A stretch of 64,000 nt of DNA from an uncultured Bacteroidales bacterium (GTDB lineage: Bacteria > Bacteroidota > Bacteroidia > Bacteroidales > F082): assembly GCA_947304185.1 (NCBI GenBank), contig CAMZAM010000007.1:21097-85096 (forward strand), written 5' to 3'. Position 1 is the first letter of the stretch; every line of letters starts with the position of its first letter. The notes beneath the pieces are model-generated. The model did no database searches and was not told where the DNA came from. It saw only the letters and a program-made list of their open reading frames with translations. The translations under genes and the position numbers were made by a program. Of the stretch, positions 26,401-35,119 are shown piece by piece.

Positions 26401-27757
26401 CAGGAACAGCTGTTCCGCCGTATTCCATCTTAGCACCGTTTTTCCAGATACCTCTAAGGAGGAGGTAGTACTCAGCAGCGACGTCAGGGTCACCGTTGAT
26501 TGAAGAACCTGTGTTATCGTGATACACGAAACGACGCATACCGAAACGTTCGTCATCGACGATGCCGTTACCGAAGTTAACACCGTTGATACTCTCGTCG
26601 CAGAGCTGGTTTCCTAATGAATCGTATTTAGGGTTATCCTCACCATCCGGATCGAGGTATGGGCCCTGGAAGAAGTCGACACCGACCGCTGGAGGGTTGG
26701 CACCGTAAGCTTCTGTCTGACCTGAACCATCGATAGCGGCGCCGTTGTAACCGTAACCTAGACCACGGCTCACGTCGCAACCAACGTAGTCGTCCTTAGC
26801 ATAACCAAGGTCAACGTCGGTCCATGGTGAGAAGTAAGTGTTGGTTAAGGTGTAAGTTGAACGGTTGATGATCTCGTAGCTATAGAAAGTCATGTTGTTG
26901 ATCTCATCATTTGTTGCGAAAGCAAATGCTTGAGCTCTGATTTCCATACCGATAGCATCACCACCTGTCTCAGTGTGTGAGTTACCTTTATCGTTGAACA
27001 CCCACCAGATTGTCTGGTCACCCTTGATGACTTGGTCAGAAAGGATTGATCCGTAAACTGTACCTGAATAGATCTCCTCCATTGTAGGAGTCTGTGTGTG
27101 GCAGAGTTCGTTGGTGATATCATAATAAGGATAGTCACCTTGTGTAGGATCATAAGTACCATCATCGTCTCTATCATAGAAAGGAGCAAGATAGTAGCTC
27201 ATTCCTCTTGCCGGGTCGCCATGAGCAGGCCAGTTAATGATGTTAGCTGGGATTTCGTAGCCAGCAACCGGGATACCGTTTTCATCGCAGTTCTGGAGGA
27301 AGTCGTCGACTTCAGCACGAGTGATGTTATACATCTTATCGTATTCCATACATGTAGCGGCATCGATAGATGCTGTACCATCGACTGTAAGAGGACCAGT
27401 CCAGAAGTCGTTACCGACCTGACGGAAACGGATAGCGGCGCACTTCAACTGGTTGTTGATGTCCATACCTGCAATCCAAAGAGAACCGGCATACAGTGAT
27501 GTTGCGGAACCGTTAGCAGGGATGTAATATTTAGCGCCTGAGCCGCCTGGAAGATCCCACCACATATCACCACCAGCGTTGACACGTACTCTCGCGTTGT
27601 TGATGTTCAACCAAGCAAACGTTGAAGAAGGTGTACATCCGGCAGTGGTTTGTTTCAGATTCCGAGTTGGGCCGTTCATTTTGACCTTCTCGGCTCTTAC
27701 TTCAGTTACACTTGCAATAAGAAATGCAACAGTTAATAAACGAATTATAGTCTTCAT
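23408..27757 (-). CDS. Giant secreted protein with T9SS-like C-terminal sorting domain
   Basis: A 1,449-residue protein with a signal peptide. The N-terminal block (STFAWLNINNARVRVNAGGDMWWDL, LYAGSLWIAGMDINNQLK) recurs in large surface proteins of Bacteroidota. The body has many Asp/Asn/Gly-rich DxDxDG-like loops (for example YDRDDDGTYDPTQGDYP near 195 and PDGEDNPKYD near 365) that may bind calcium. From about 1,345 the sequence VVPNPYYAYANYE, VTIYTVNGTKIRQF and IASGIYIIHVKD is the type A T9SS sorting fold. It has about 20 residues after the usual end. No enzyme domain is recognised; a surface-layer or adhesion role is plausible. It is flanked by a TonB receptor and a PorV-like gene in the same operon. 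Confidence 0.75.
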   Translation of the reverse strand: MKTIIRLLTVAFLIASVTEVRAEKVKMNGPTRNLKQTTAGCTPSSTFAWLNINNARVRVNAGGDMWWDLPGGSGAKYYIPANGSATSLYAGSLWIAGMDINNQLKCAAIRFRQVGNDFWTGPLTVDGTASIDAATCMEYDKMYNITRAEVDDFLQNCDENGIPVAGYEIPANIINWPAHGDPARGMSYYLAPFYDRDDDGTYDPTQGDYPYYDITNELCHTQTPTMEEIYSGTVYGSILSDQVIKGDQTIWWVFNDKGNSHTETGGDAIGMEIRAQAFAFATNDEINNMTFYSYEIINRSTYTLTNTYFSPWTDVDLGYAKDDYVGCDVSRGLGYGYNGAAIDGSGQTEAYGANPPAVGVDFFQGPYLDPDGEDNPKYDSLGNQLCDESINGVNFGNGIVDDERFGMRRFVYHDNTGSSINGDPDVAAEYYLLLRGIWKNGAKMEYGGTAVPGAAGTVGPVCDFMFPYDSDPCNWGTGGLTPGGGFNQNGFYWSEETGNNGNPNPVNDRRFMQSAGPFTLKSGAVNYITFGVPWARATSGKAWASVELLRKVDDKCQSMFDNCFKVLDGPTAPDLTIRELDKTLIIYLSNSESSNNAHEDYIELDPNIPDTATVNGQFVEFDRYFRFEGYQIYQLANAEVSVDQLNDESKARLIFQCDIKNKVSRIVNFIYNEDLGFGVPTLMVDGGDNGISHSFVVTQDQFSTNNDPTLVNHHTYYFMAIAYAYNNYMEYIPDQTEGEGQKEPYLAGRKNIKLYSAIPHKIVNGTIVNSSYGDQPVISRWTGIGNGGNHLELSDASVKELLQRPIANTTDNQFGDPNYPVLYHPTYKRGCGPVNVKIIDPLNVKPTDYAIWFHDFRDIEVEHLTGDAAITGDKAKKKAFKWTLKDLATGEEYESDTTTELANEKMFIDRGISINIMQPWNVGPINVGTTGTDAQTAWRVIAPNNGIITSSVTYADSSNRWLTGIKDSDAVPSNPLNWIRAGSYVDQDNAVNNDYDMKSKSNQNSKPYDPDGNFEKIAEGTWAPYILGNMSKNSGKNNPGPVLESNSRKDSIFQKIGSIDIVLTADKSKWTRCPVFEMCLDPHLSEGHADGFSLRKAPSIDKNGVPCADSYEAALAMGASSNENAANYISPVSMGWFPGYAIDIETGSRMNMGYGEDSFYPDLNGRDMMFNPPAVKESTASGPATYQLSDPVIFDQISGIPVFGGKHYVYVFPMHKGPVMSSGSLYFDFKSPAYDGGKYLYRALHYADSVGKKVFKTAFWGQPTWVGMPMAVEGKKWLPEGNPVKISVRISKPYKSGYGNMPLDVVTEELYDTVNHEGFLPYYTFTTKGYGPTRNDADKAESDLNLIQVVPNPYYAYANYEPNALTHKVKITNLPDKCVVTIYTVNGTKIRQFKKDDATVTSIDWDLTNHANTPIASGIYIIHVKDNVNGGEHTVKFYCAIRQVDLNTF

Positions 27758-27780
27758 ATTTCCAGTATTTATTATTCTGC

Positions 27781-30700
27781 TTAGAAGTTAAAGATCATAC
27801 CAACTCTAATCTGACGTGGTGATGAATAGTGACCCGGGTCGTTGACATACAAACTGTACAACTCGCGATATGAATCAGCATTCGTCTGATTTTGAATTTC
27901 ACGCTGCCATTCTGGCGCTGAGAGGTAACCATCGTCATCTGGGTTACCGGTTGAATGGTAAACACCTATTATATTCTTTGAGTTAAGCACGTTGAGCACC
28001 TGAAGATAAACGTTCAGGTAAGCTGGACGTTTGTCACCGTCTTTCTTTCCGAGGTTGAGATCGAAATCGCGGTCAATCTTCATATCGAAACGGAATGCCC
28101 ATGGCAGACGTGAGCCGTAGAACGAACCCTTCAACAGGTTAGTGCTGTTACCCATAGGTGAGTTAATGTTGCTTGATGCAGTGTAAGGAGTACCTGAACC
28201 ACCCTGCATTGTGATTGACATACCTGTGTTGGCGAGCCAATAGATAGGCTTCTTGCCTGACTTCTCGCGTTTCGAGACAGGACCGTTGTAGTCCTTGCCG
28301 TCAGCGAAGCGGTAGTCCAAAGTCACGTTGAACTGGTGACGACGGTCCCAAGGCATTGGGAAGGTTGAACGCAAGTTAGGCACACCAGCTGCAATCAAAG
28401 CGCTCATGGTTGATGTTGAAGCACCTGTAGCGTTGGTGAACTGTAAGGTGTAAGAAGCACGCAGACGAACGTTCTTTGTTCTACGTAAGTCGTATGATGC
28501 TGTGAGACCCTTAACAGTACCGAAGTCTAAGTTACTGTATGATGTGTAATCCTTAGGATATGCACCGGTGTAACGGTACATCTGAATCATGTTACGCAAC
28601 TCCTTATAATATGCTGTGATTGTCATTGACGATGAGTTAGTGAGTTTCTGAGTGAAACCGAGCTCATAGTCGATGGTCTGTGACGGCTTCAAAGCAGGGT
28701 TGTTGAGAGTACCGCTCTCCTGCTCGAAGTAGTAGTAATCATAGATATTGGTGTGGATGTTTGAAGGACGCTGTGTCAAGACGTCGTAGTGAGCGAAGAA
28801 CAAAGCGTCATCCGAAATCGGGAATGAGAAGGAGATACGCGGCATCACTGTCCATTGTGGGCTGTAGTCCTTGAATGAGTTGATGTCGACGTGTGATTGA
28901 TCTTTATTCTTGACCCATGCTGTGACACCGCTACCGGCGTTCAAAGTGGTCGGGTCAGCGATTTCAGCACCTTCTGCATTGTACCAAGTGTTTTCATAAC
29001 GATAACCCATGACTTGGGTAATATCCTTAATATTATTAACATACACTGCGTAGTCATTACCGATGTTGCTCGGGACGTCGACTGTTGAACCGTTAGGAAG
29101 AACGAGTTTTCCATTGTTCATTCTGTCGCCTACTGTGTAGTAATCATAGAGGATATATGGGTCTTTCAACACTTTCTGGTTAGCATCGAAACGGTCGACA
29201 CGGACACCGATGTTGAAGATAAGGTCTTTGAATGCGAACTTATCCTGGAGGTAACCGGCCATGTAGATAGGTCTGAACGAACCCACCGGACGTGTGTAGT
29301 TACCGTTTTCATCAGTCTCTGTGAAGAAGTCTTCGAAGCTCGGCTGTTTCTTGAGTTTCTTACCGAGGTAGTCGTAACCGTAGTATGAAACGTATGAGCT
29401 ACCGTCCTGTGTCAACTCATCTGGAGTGAACATGCTGATGTCGAAGCCATCGTTGAGATAAGCCTTGTGCATCTTACCGTCTTTGTCGTAGTATTCAATT
29501 GAGTTATCATTGAAATCGTATGAGTCGGTGTTGATCCAATCGACGCCTGTGACGCTAAGTCCGAGAGCTGAACGGAGGTTCTTGTCGAACTGATATTGGT
29601 CGGCTGCGTTGTACATTCTGTAGTACTTGATAGTATCAACGAATCCGTCGTAACTTACGACTTGAGGATTGTTAACATCCAACTGGTCGATGTGGAAGTT
29701 GGCCAGATGTCTCATGAGGTACCACAAGTTGAAGCCACCGATGCCCCATGATCTGCCGTTACGCTGCTCGTACTGGAGACCGAACTTGATCTCGTGATTG
29801 CCGAGTGTCATAGCAGTTGCAAGGTTAACACCGAACTGGCTGTTCTCGCTATAGCCGTAGTTCGACTGGATTGTACCAGGAGCTGAATATAAGCTATAGA
29901 ATCTTGATGGCGACTGTGAGTTCAGAAGTCCTTGGCTGAGCTGGATATCGTCGAAGTTTGTATAGTGACCTGAAGGATCATCATAGAGATCATAAACCAT
30001 TGAGGTATACTTGGCCAGCAACGGGTTATAGTCGGCTGGACGGAAAGTCACCAATGTATCATAGTCCCATGATGCAGTGTGCCAAACGTTGCTGTAGATG
30101 TGTGGATTACCGTTTTGGTCGTACACTGTGATAGCTGTATCCATTTGGTATGATGGGGTCTTGTAGATGGTGTACTTACCGAGGTAACCATACTTCCAGA
30201 TATCTTTCTTATGGTCTGGATCGTAGCTCTTACCGTTAACTCTTGAGTAGTCGACCTGCAAGCTGTAGTAGAAGTTCTTGATCAGTGATGTGCTTTCAGG
30301 AGCCGTTGGGAATCTCTGGGTGAAACGACCGTAAACACGCCAGTTCTGGTAGTCGTACATACCGTTTTTCTCATAGTTGAAATACTCATTGATACGGCTG
30401 CCATCGTGTTCTCTTGATCTGATGTAGCTACCACCAACTGTGAGGTTGATAGTCTCGGTAGTACGAATACTGACGTTACCTGTTGTATTGATGGTCCAGT
30501 TTGATGTATTCTGTGAGTTCTTCACATATTCCATCGAACCCATTCTGGTATATTCACCGTTAGGATAAACACCTGTGCCTGATGCACCGAGACGAAGTGG
30601 GTGTTCTTTGATGTAATCCAACCACTCATCGGTTGCTTTGTAGTGACCGATAGCTGTGATCCATCCGTCTTTATTACGGGTGAACTCACCAGACACGAAG

Positions 30701-31506
30701 AATCCCAAGAGAGCTGTCTCTGATTTCTTACCCTTGATGAGTGGTCCTTGAGCGTTGATGCCAACTCTTGTGTGGCCGTAGCCGTCGAGTGACTGTTCAA
30801 TTTCCAAACCAGCGCCGAAAGTTCTTGAAGGGCCTTTTGTTGTCATGTTGATGATACCACCAGTCACGTCACCGTACATAGCCGGAGTACCGGAAAGCAT
30901 AACCTCGACCTGGTCGATAGCCGACTGAGGCACTGAGTGGCTTCCGATGACGCGGACACCGTCGATGTAGTAGACTGTACCTTCAGAACGGGCACCACGC
31001 ATGTTACCGACTTCACCGTCGGCCGAGAACACACCACCCACGGTGGCCGCGACTGCATCCGCCGAACGGTTAGGCATCTTCGCGATTTCCTCTGCGGTGA
31101 TGGTAGCACCAGCCGAAGTCTGGTCCTTTGAAATCAAAGGCACCTTGTAGTCGACAATCTCAACAGCATCCAGCACTTCCGACTGCATGCTCATCTTAAT
31201 GTCCTGGAAGGTGATTTTGTTACCTGAAATCACAACGCCCTTCATAACGAAGGTGTTGTAACCAACGAATGTTGCTCTCAGGTCGTACGTTCCCGGAGGA
31301 ATAGGGTTGATGTCGTAGTTACCGTCAAAGTCAGTACTGGCACCTCCCACCTGCGTTCCGCCGTTCTCCAAAACGACGTTGGCAAATGCAATAGGCTCGC
31401 CAGTGTCTTTGTCAGTAATGACACCCTTTAGACGACCTTGCTGTGCAAGCGCTAACGACCACGACGTCAGCACAATGCAGAATAAAAATAGTAATTTTTT
31501 TAACAT
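27781..31506 (-). CDS. TonB-dependent receptor with N-terminal carboxypeptidase-regulatory-like domain
   Basis: A 1,241-residue outer-membrane receptor. After the signal peptide (ends ALAQQ) comes a CarboxypepD-regulatory-like beta sandwich (RLKGVITDKDTGEPIAFANV, to about 110), then a plug domain (PNRSADAVAATVGGVFS near 145, IDGVRVIGSHSVPQSAIDQVEVMLSGTPAMYGDVTGGIINMTTK) and a long beta barrel ending in IRVGMIFNF with terminal Phe. No SusD partner gene follows; instead the next genes encode a T9SS cargo and a PorV-like protein. The substrate is unknown. It has its own good promoter upstream and heads the three-gene operon. Confidence 0.92.
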   Translation of the reverse strand: MLKKLLFLFCIVLTSWSLALAQQGRLKGVITDKDTGEPIAFANVVLENGGTQVGGASTDFDGNYDINPIPPGTYDLRATFVGYNTFVMKGVVISGNKITFQDIKMSMQSEVLDAVEIVDYKVPLISKDQTSAGATITAEEIAKMPNRSADAVAATVGGVFSADGEVGNMRGARSEGTVYYIDGVRVIGSHSVPQSAIDQVEVMLSGTPAMYGDVTGGIINMTTKGPSRTFGAGLEIEQSLDGYGHTRVGINAQGPLIKGKKSETALLGFFVSGEFTRNKDGWITAIGHYKATDEWLDYIKEHPLRLGASGTGVYPNGEYTRMGSMEYVKNSQNTSNWTINTTGNVSIRTTETINLTVGGSYIRSREHDGSRINEYFNYEKNGMYDYQNWRVYGRFTQRFPTAPESTSLIKNFYYSLQVDYSRVNGKSYDPDHKKDIWKYGYLGKYTIYKTPSYQMDTAITVYDQNGNPHIYSNVWHTASWDYDTLVTFRPADYNPLLAKYTSMVYDLYDDPSGHYTNFDDIQLSQGLLNSQSPSRFYSLYSAPGTIQSNYGYSENSQFGVNLATAMTLGNHEIKFGLQYEQRNGRSWGIGGFNLWYLMRHLANFHIDQLDVNNPQVVSYDGFVDTIKYYRMYNAADQYQFDKNLRSALGLSVTGVDWINTDSYDFNDNSIEYYDKDGKMHKAYLNDGFDISMFTPDELTQDGSSYVSYYGYDYLGKKLKKQPSFEDFFTETDENGNYTRPVGSFRPIYMAGYLQDKFAFKDLIFNIGVRVDRFDANQKVLKDPYILYDYYTVGDRMNNGKLVLPNGSTVDVPSNIGNDYAVYVNNIKDITQVMGYRYENTWYNAEGAEIADPTTLNAGSGVTAWVKNKDQSHVDINSFKDYSPQWTVMPRISFSFPISDDALFFAHYDVLTQRPSNIHTNIYDYYYFEQESGTLNNPALKPSQTIDYELGFTQKLTNSSSMTITAYYKELRNMIQMYRYTGAYPKDYTSYSNLDFGTVKGLTASYDLRRTKNVRLRASYTLQFTNATGASTSTMSALIAAGVPNLRSTFPMPWDRRHQFNVTLDYRFADGKDYNGPVSKREKSGKKPIYWLANTGMSITMQGGSGTPYTASSNINSPMGNSTNLLKGSFYGSRLPWAFRFDMKIDRDFDLNLGKKDGDKRPAYLNVYLQVLNVLNSKNIIGVYHSTGNPDDDGYLSAPEWQREIQNQTNADSYRELYSLYVNDPGHYSSPRQIRVGMIFNF

Positions 31507-31569
31507 ACCTTGAATTTTTATGTTATACTATCAAATAATTTGCTTTTTTCAGTGCACATTTTTAGGGTT

Positions 31570-31600
31570 CAAAAGTACAACAATTTTTTCATTCCCACAA
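31570..31600 (-). promoter_or_regulatory. Promoter for the TonB receptor operon
   Basis: On the minus strand a TTG is followed by 20 bases and TACTTTTG (31577-31570), a close match to the Bacteroidota consensus. It lies about 65 bases before the receptor ATG. Confidence 0.65.
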
Positions 31601-31783
31601 GCAATTTATTTTTATTTAGGAAAAATATTTTTCAACTTTTTCAGTTTAATCTTTGTAACACGTTAAAAATAAACATATTATAATTTTTAAAAAACAAAGA
31701 AATTTTCGCCCAAAAACAAAAATTTAGGGTTTTAGGAAAGATTTTTTATCAGCATTTGACCCGTTTTTTGTCGAAAATTTTGT

Positions 31784-31791
31784 TAATTTTG
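31784..31791 (+). promoter_or_regulatory. -7 element for the Rieske-like lipoprotein
   Basis: TAATTTTG at 31784-31791 matches TAnnTTTG and lies 18 bases before the ATG at 31810. No TTG sits at the ideal upstream distance. Confidence 0.5.
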
Positions 31792-31809
31792 CACCAAAAT
31801 ATTTTTGAA

Positions 31810-32247
31810 ATGAGAAAATTTTTAAAAATTTCAACGGTTTTTTTTGTCGCTTTAACGACGATTTTCGTCATTTCATGCAACAGCAAGCCTGAAAACCCCA
31901 ACTCACCGGAGGTCGAGATAAACTTCACAATATACCCTAATTCGCTTGAATATCAAGAGCTTAACACCGTCGGCGGCTGGATGTATGTCACCGCGCCACG
32001 ACCAAGCTACGGAATCATTATTTACAGGTATAATATCGATGAGTTCAAGGCTTACGAACGCATGTCGCCCAACGACCCGTACGCGTGTCCCGACAACCGG
32101 CTGTATGTGGCTTTGCCATACGTCATCGACTCCTGCCTCGACTATAAATATTCCATCCTCGACGGCAGCGTCATCGAAGGCTCGGGCTACCCGTTGACGC
32201 AGTATTTCACACAGTTCGACGGATCAGCGTTGAGGATTTACAATTAA
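31810..32247 (+). CDS. Small lipoprotein with degenerate Rieske-like fold
   Basis: A 145-residue lipoprotein (lipobox VISC, Cys23). I use the ATG at 31810; an upstream in-frame start would lie before the promoter. The pattern YGIIIYRYNIDEFKAYERMSPNDPYA, then YKYSILDGSVIEGSGYPLTQYFTQFDGSALRI matches Bacteroidota lipoproteins related to Rieske domains, where ligands sit in the CPxxP-like and CxxC/CxxH-like turns. Here those ligand pairs are not intact: only single cysteines remain in PYACPD and DSCLDY and no suitable histidines are present. It probably no longer binds a [2Fe-2S] cluster. Function unknown. Confidence 0.6.
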   Translation: MRKFLKISTVFFVALTTIFVISCNSKPENPNSPEVEINFTIYPNSLEYQELNTVGGWMYVTAPRPSYGIIIYRYNIDEFKAYERMSPNDPYACPDNRLYVALPYVIDSCLDYKYSILDGSVIEGSGYPLTQYFTQFDGSALRIYN

Positions 32248-32262
32248 AACGAAATTCAAAAA

Positions 32263-32289
32263 AAGAGACGTCACACTGTGGCGTCTCTT
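32263..32289. terminator. Bidirectional intrinsic terminator between converging genes
   Basis: AAGAGACG (32263-32270) pairs with CGTCTCTT (32282-32289), and inner bases extend the stem to about 12 bp with a three-base loop. Runs of seven A on one side and seven T on the other let it act for both the lipoprotein gene (plus) and ahcY (minus). Confidence 0.85.
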
Positions 32290-32296
32290 CGTTTTT

Positions 32297-33724
32297 TTAA
32301 TATCTGTAAATATCAGCTTTATAAGGGCCTTCGATAGGAACGCCGATGTAGTCGGCTTGTTTCTGCGTGAGCTTGGTCAGCTTCACTCCTATCTTCTCGA
32401 GATGCAGACGTGCCACCTCTTCGTCGAGGTATTTCGGCAGGCAGTAGACGTCGACCGGATAGGTGCCGCGTTTGGCCCAGAGATCCATCTGCGCCAAGGT
32501 CTGGTTAGTGAACGAGTTGCTCATCACGAAGCTCGCGTGACCTGTGGCGCAGCCGAGGTTAACCAGACGGCCTTCTGCCAGGATGAAGATGGCTTTTCCG
32601 TCGGGTTTCACGAACTTGTCGACCTGCGGTTTTATGTTGATTTTCTTGACACCTTTATAGTTTTCCAATGCATTGACCTGTATCTCGTTGTCGAAATGAC
32701 CTATGTTGCATACGATGGCCTGATCTTTCATCTGGAGCATGTGCTCGAGTGTGATAACGTCGCAGTTGCCGGTGCATGTTACGAAGATGTTGCCTTCCTT
32801 CACAGCCTCTTCCATCGTGGTGACTTCATAGCCTTCCATGGCAGCCTGCAGAGCGCATATCGGGTCGATCTCGGTGACTATGACGCGGGCGCCGTAGGAA
32901 CGCATCGACTGTGCGCAGCCTTTACCCACATCACCGTAGCCTAACACCACGATGACTTTACCTGCGAGCATCACGTCGGTGGCACGTTTGATGCCGTCGG
33001 CCAAAGACTCACGGCAGCCGTACATGTTATCGAACTTGCTCTTGGTGACGCTGTCGTTCACGTTGATGGCAGGTACGAGAAGCTTGCCGGCTTCTTTCAT
33101 CTGATAGAGACGGTGCACGCCTGTTGTTGTCTCTTCCGACACGCCTTTCCAGTTGGCCACCACTTTGTGCCAGTGTTGAGGATCCATCTTATATGTCTCT
33201 TTGATGACACCCATCAAGGCTTTCTCTTCGGCGTTTGTCGGTTCCACCTCGAGGAGCTTAGGGTCGTTCTCGCACTCATAGCCTTTGTGTATCAACAATG
33301 TGGCATCGCCACCGTCGTCGACGATGAGGTCAGGGCCGTTGCCATCGGGGAAAGTGAGGGCGCGCATGGTGCACCACCAGTAGTCGTCGAGGGTCTCGCC
33401 TTTCCAAGCAAACACTGGCGTTCCGCCTGCCACGATACCTGCCGCGGCATGGTCTTGTGTCGAGAAGATGTTGCAGCTTGCCCAGCGTACCTCGGCGCCG
33501 AGAGCCTTCAACGTCTCGATGAGACATGCGGTTTGGATTGTCATGTGGAGCGATCCGCTGATGCGTGCGCCTTTGAGAGGCTTACTCTCACCATATTTCT
33601 TACGGAGTGCCATCAGACCTGGCATCTCGTGTTCTGAAATTTCAATGTCTTTTCTTCCCCACTCTGCCAGACTCGGGTCGGCGATGAGGTAAGGAAGGTC
33701 CATTCTCTTGAGTTCTTCTTTCAT
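32297..33724 (-). CDS. ahcY: S-adenosylhomocysteine hydrolase
   Basis: A 475-residue SAH hydrolase that splits S-adenosylhomocysteine into adenosine and homocysteine in the methyl cycle. Clear motifs: [17 protein letters not shown] near 57-73, [12 protein letters not shown] near 84-95, [13 protein letters not shown] near 225, the NAD-binding [12 protein letters not shown] near 267-278, and the C-terminal KADIYRY. It lies nine bases after the fucosidase stop and is the last gene of leuS-fucosidase-ahcY, ending at a strong bidirectional terminator. Presence of ahcY indicates the SAHH route rather than the Pfs/LuxS route here. Confidence 0.97.
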   Translation of the reverse strand: MKEELKRMDLPYLIADPSLAEWGRKDIEISEHEMPGLMALRKKYGESKPLKGARISGSLHMTIQTACLIETLKALGAEVRWASCNIFSTQDHAAAGIVAGGTPVFAWKGETLDDYWWCTMRALTFPDGNGPDLIVDDGGDATLLIHKGYECENDPKLLEVEPTNAEEKALMGVIKETYKMDPQHWHKVVANWKGVSEETTTGVHRLYQMKEAGKLLVPAINVNDSVTKSKFDNMYGCRESLADGIKRATDVMLAGKVIVVLGYGDVGKGCAQSMRSYGARVIVTEIDPICALQAAMEGYEVTTMEEAVKEGNIFVTCTGNCDVITLEHMLQMKDQAIVCNIGHFDNEIQVNALENYKGVKKINIKPQVDKFVKPDGKAIFILAEGRLVNLGCATGHASFVMSNSFTNQTLAQMDLWAKRGTYPVDVYCLPKYLDEEVARLHLEKIGVKLTKLTQKQADYIGVPIEGPYKADIYRY

Positions 33725-33733
33725 ATTTCAATT

Positions 33734-35119
33734 TTATCTTAATTCTATAACGACAGCATGTTCAAAATCTACGTTGTTATTAATATTAATAAGGTATCCG
33801 TCGTCGGTCTTTTTGAGCTTGGCTCTACCTCTGCCGCCGAGGATTCTCGCCTTTTTTCTGTTACCTAAATCGGCATTGATTGTAAATGACTTAGGCATCA
33901 CTTCACCTGGATTCAGGAGATATATGACAAAGACGAGGCCGTCTCTCTGTGTGAAACGTACCTTTCCGTCGCAGTAAGGATAGAAAGGCCGTGTTCCATA
34001 GATAGCTTGACCATTGATTCTCATCCACTTGCCTATCTCATGCATACGGTCGACGGCGGTTGGGGGCAACTCGCCATCAGGTGATGGGCCTACGTTGAGG
34101 AGGTAGTTACCTCCTTTGGCCACGATGTCGACCAGGTAATGTATTATCTTATTGGTACTCTTGTAGTTATCGTTCTCAACGTAGGACCACGAGTTGCCCA
34201 TCGACATGCACGTCTCCCATGGATAGGGGAGCAATGTGTCGGGGACTTGCTGTTCGGGAGTCTGATAATTCTCGTATATCCCGTGTACTGTGCGGTCGAC
34301 TATGATGAGGTCGGGGTTATTTTCGCGGGCCATCCCAGCTATGCGGGGCATGTCGATGTCCTGAATATAGCCTTTGCAGCCCAGCCATTCGCGATATTCA
34401 TCGGTGAGGCTATATTCAGGACGGACCCAACCGCCGTCGAGCCACAAGATGTCGATATCGCCATAGTTGTGTGTCAGCTCATATATCTGGTTATAAGTGA
34501 AATCGCAGAAACGCTGCCATCTTTCAGGATATTTCTTCGGGTCATAGTTCACGTTACGGTCGGGTGTTGCCCATTGCTCAGCCCAGTAATCAGGATGATG
34601 CCAGTCGGGTTTCGAGAAATACAAGCCTGTCCAGAAGTCACGTTTCCTGAATGCCTCCACGATGGCACCGGTGATGTCGGCTCTTTTGTTTTTCGAGAAC
34701 GGACATGACGGGTCGACAGTCGAATAGGTCGTCTCCTTAGTGTCGAACATACAGAAACCGTCGTGATGTTTAGTGGTGAACACCACATACTTCATTCCGG
34801 CTTCCTTAGCCAGCTTAGCCCATGCATCGGGATTGAATTTCTTAGGCTTGAAAGTCTTGTTAAGTGCCTGATAATCAGCCTTATACTGAATATAATTAGC
34901 GCCGCCGCGATCAATCCAATCCTCGTTGCATATCGACCATGATTCCACCACTCCCCATTGCGAATAGATACCCCAATGCATCATGAAACCGAACTTCAGG
35001 TCCTGCCATTGTTCGAGACGTTTAGTGATGACAGGGTTAGACTCGCGTTCCTGGACGTTCTGGGCAGAGACGGATGTCGCGACACCTATTAATATTAATA
35101 TCCAGAATATTTTTTTCAT
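33734..35119 (-). CDS. GH29 alpha-L-fucosidase, secreted
   Basis: About 461 residues with a signal peptide (ends VSAQN). The ATG at 35119 overlaps the leuS stop by one base (TAATG); a longer in-frame start would run into leuS. GH29 landmarks are FGFMMHWGIYSQWGV near 40, KYVVFTTKHHDGFCMFDTKET near 110-130 and IDILWLDGGWV with the nucleophile Asp228. It releases alpha-L-fucose from glycans such as host mucin or milk sugars. The general acid/base cannot be fixed by eye. No SusCD or other glycosidase is adjacent; it is joined to two housekeeping genes, unusual for a polysaccharide-use enzyme. Confidence 0.93.
   Translation of the reverse strand: MKKIFWILILIGVATSVSAQNVQERESNPVITKRLEQWQDLKFGFMMHWGIYSQWGVVESWSICNEDWIDRGGANYIQYKADYQALNKTFKPKKFNPDAWAKLAKEAGMKYVVFTTKHHDGFCMFDTKETTYSTVDPSCPFSKNKRADITGAIVEAFRKRDFWTGLYFSKPDWHHPDYWAEQWATPDRNVNYDPKKYPERWQRFCDFTYNQIYELTHNYGDIDILWLDGGWVRPEYSLTDEYREWLGCKGYIQDIDMPRIAGMARENNPDLIIVDRTVHGIYENYQTPEQQVPDTLLPYPWETCMSMGNSWSYVENDNYKSTNKIIHYLVDIVAKGGNYLLNVGPSPDGELPPTAVDRMHEIGKWMRINGQAIYGTRPFYPYCDGKVRFTQRDGLVFVIYLLNPGEVMPKSFTINADLGNRKKARILGGRGRAKLKKTDDGYLININNNVDFEHAVVIELR

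Larger units (their letters stand above)
31507..31809. other. AT-rich divergent intergenic region (303 bases)
   Basis: This stretch separates the TonB receptor (minus) from a small lipoprotein (plus). It holds the two divergent promoters listed separately and otherwise only AT-rich sequence with long A and T runs. I see no RNA gene, hairpin or coding frame in it. Confidence 0.6.

Noticed and set aside
31592..31809. Possible small RNA in the AT-rich gap
   Set aside because: No stable hairpin, terminator or second promoter is visible; only the two -7 elements for the flanking genes.
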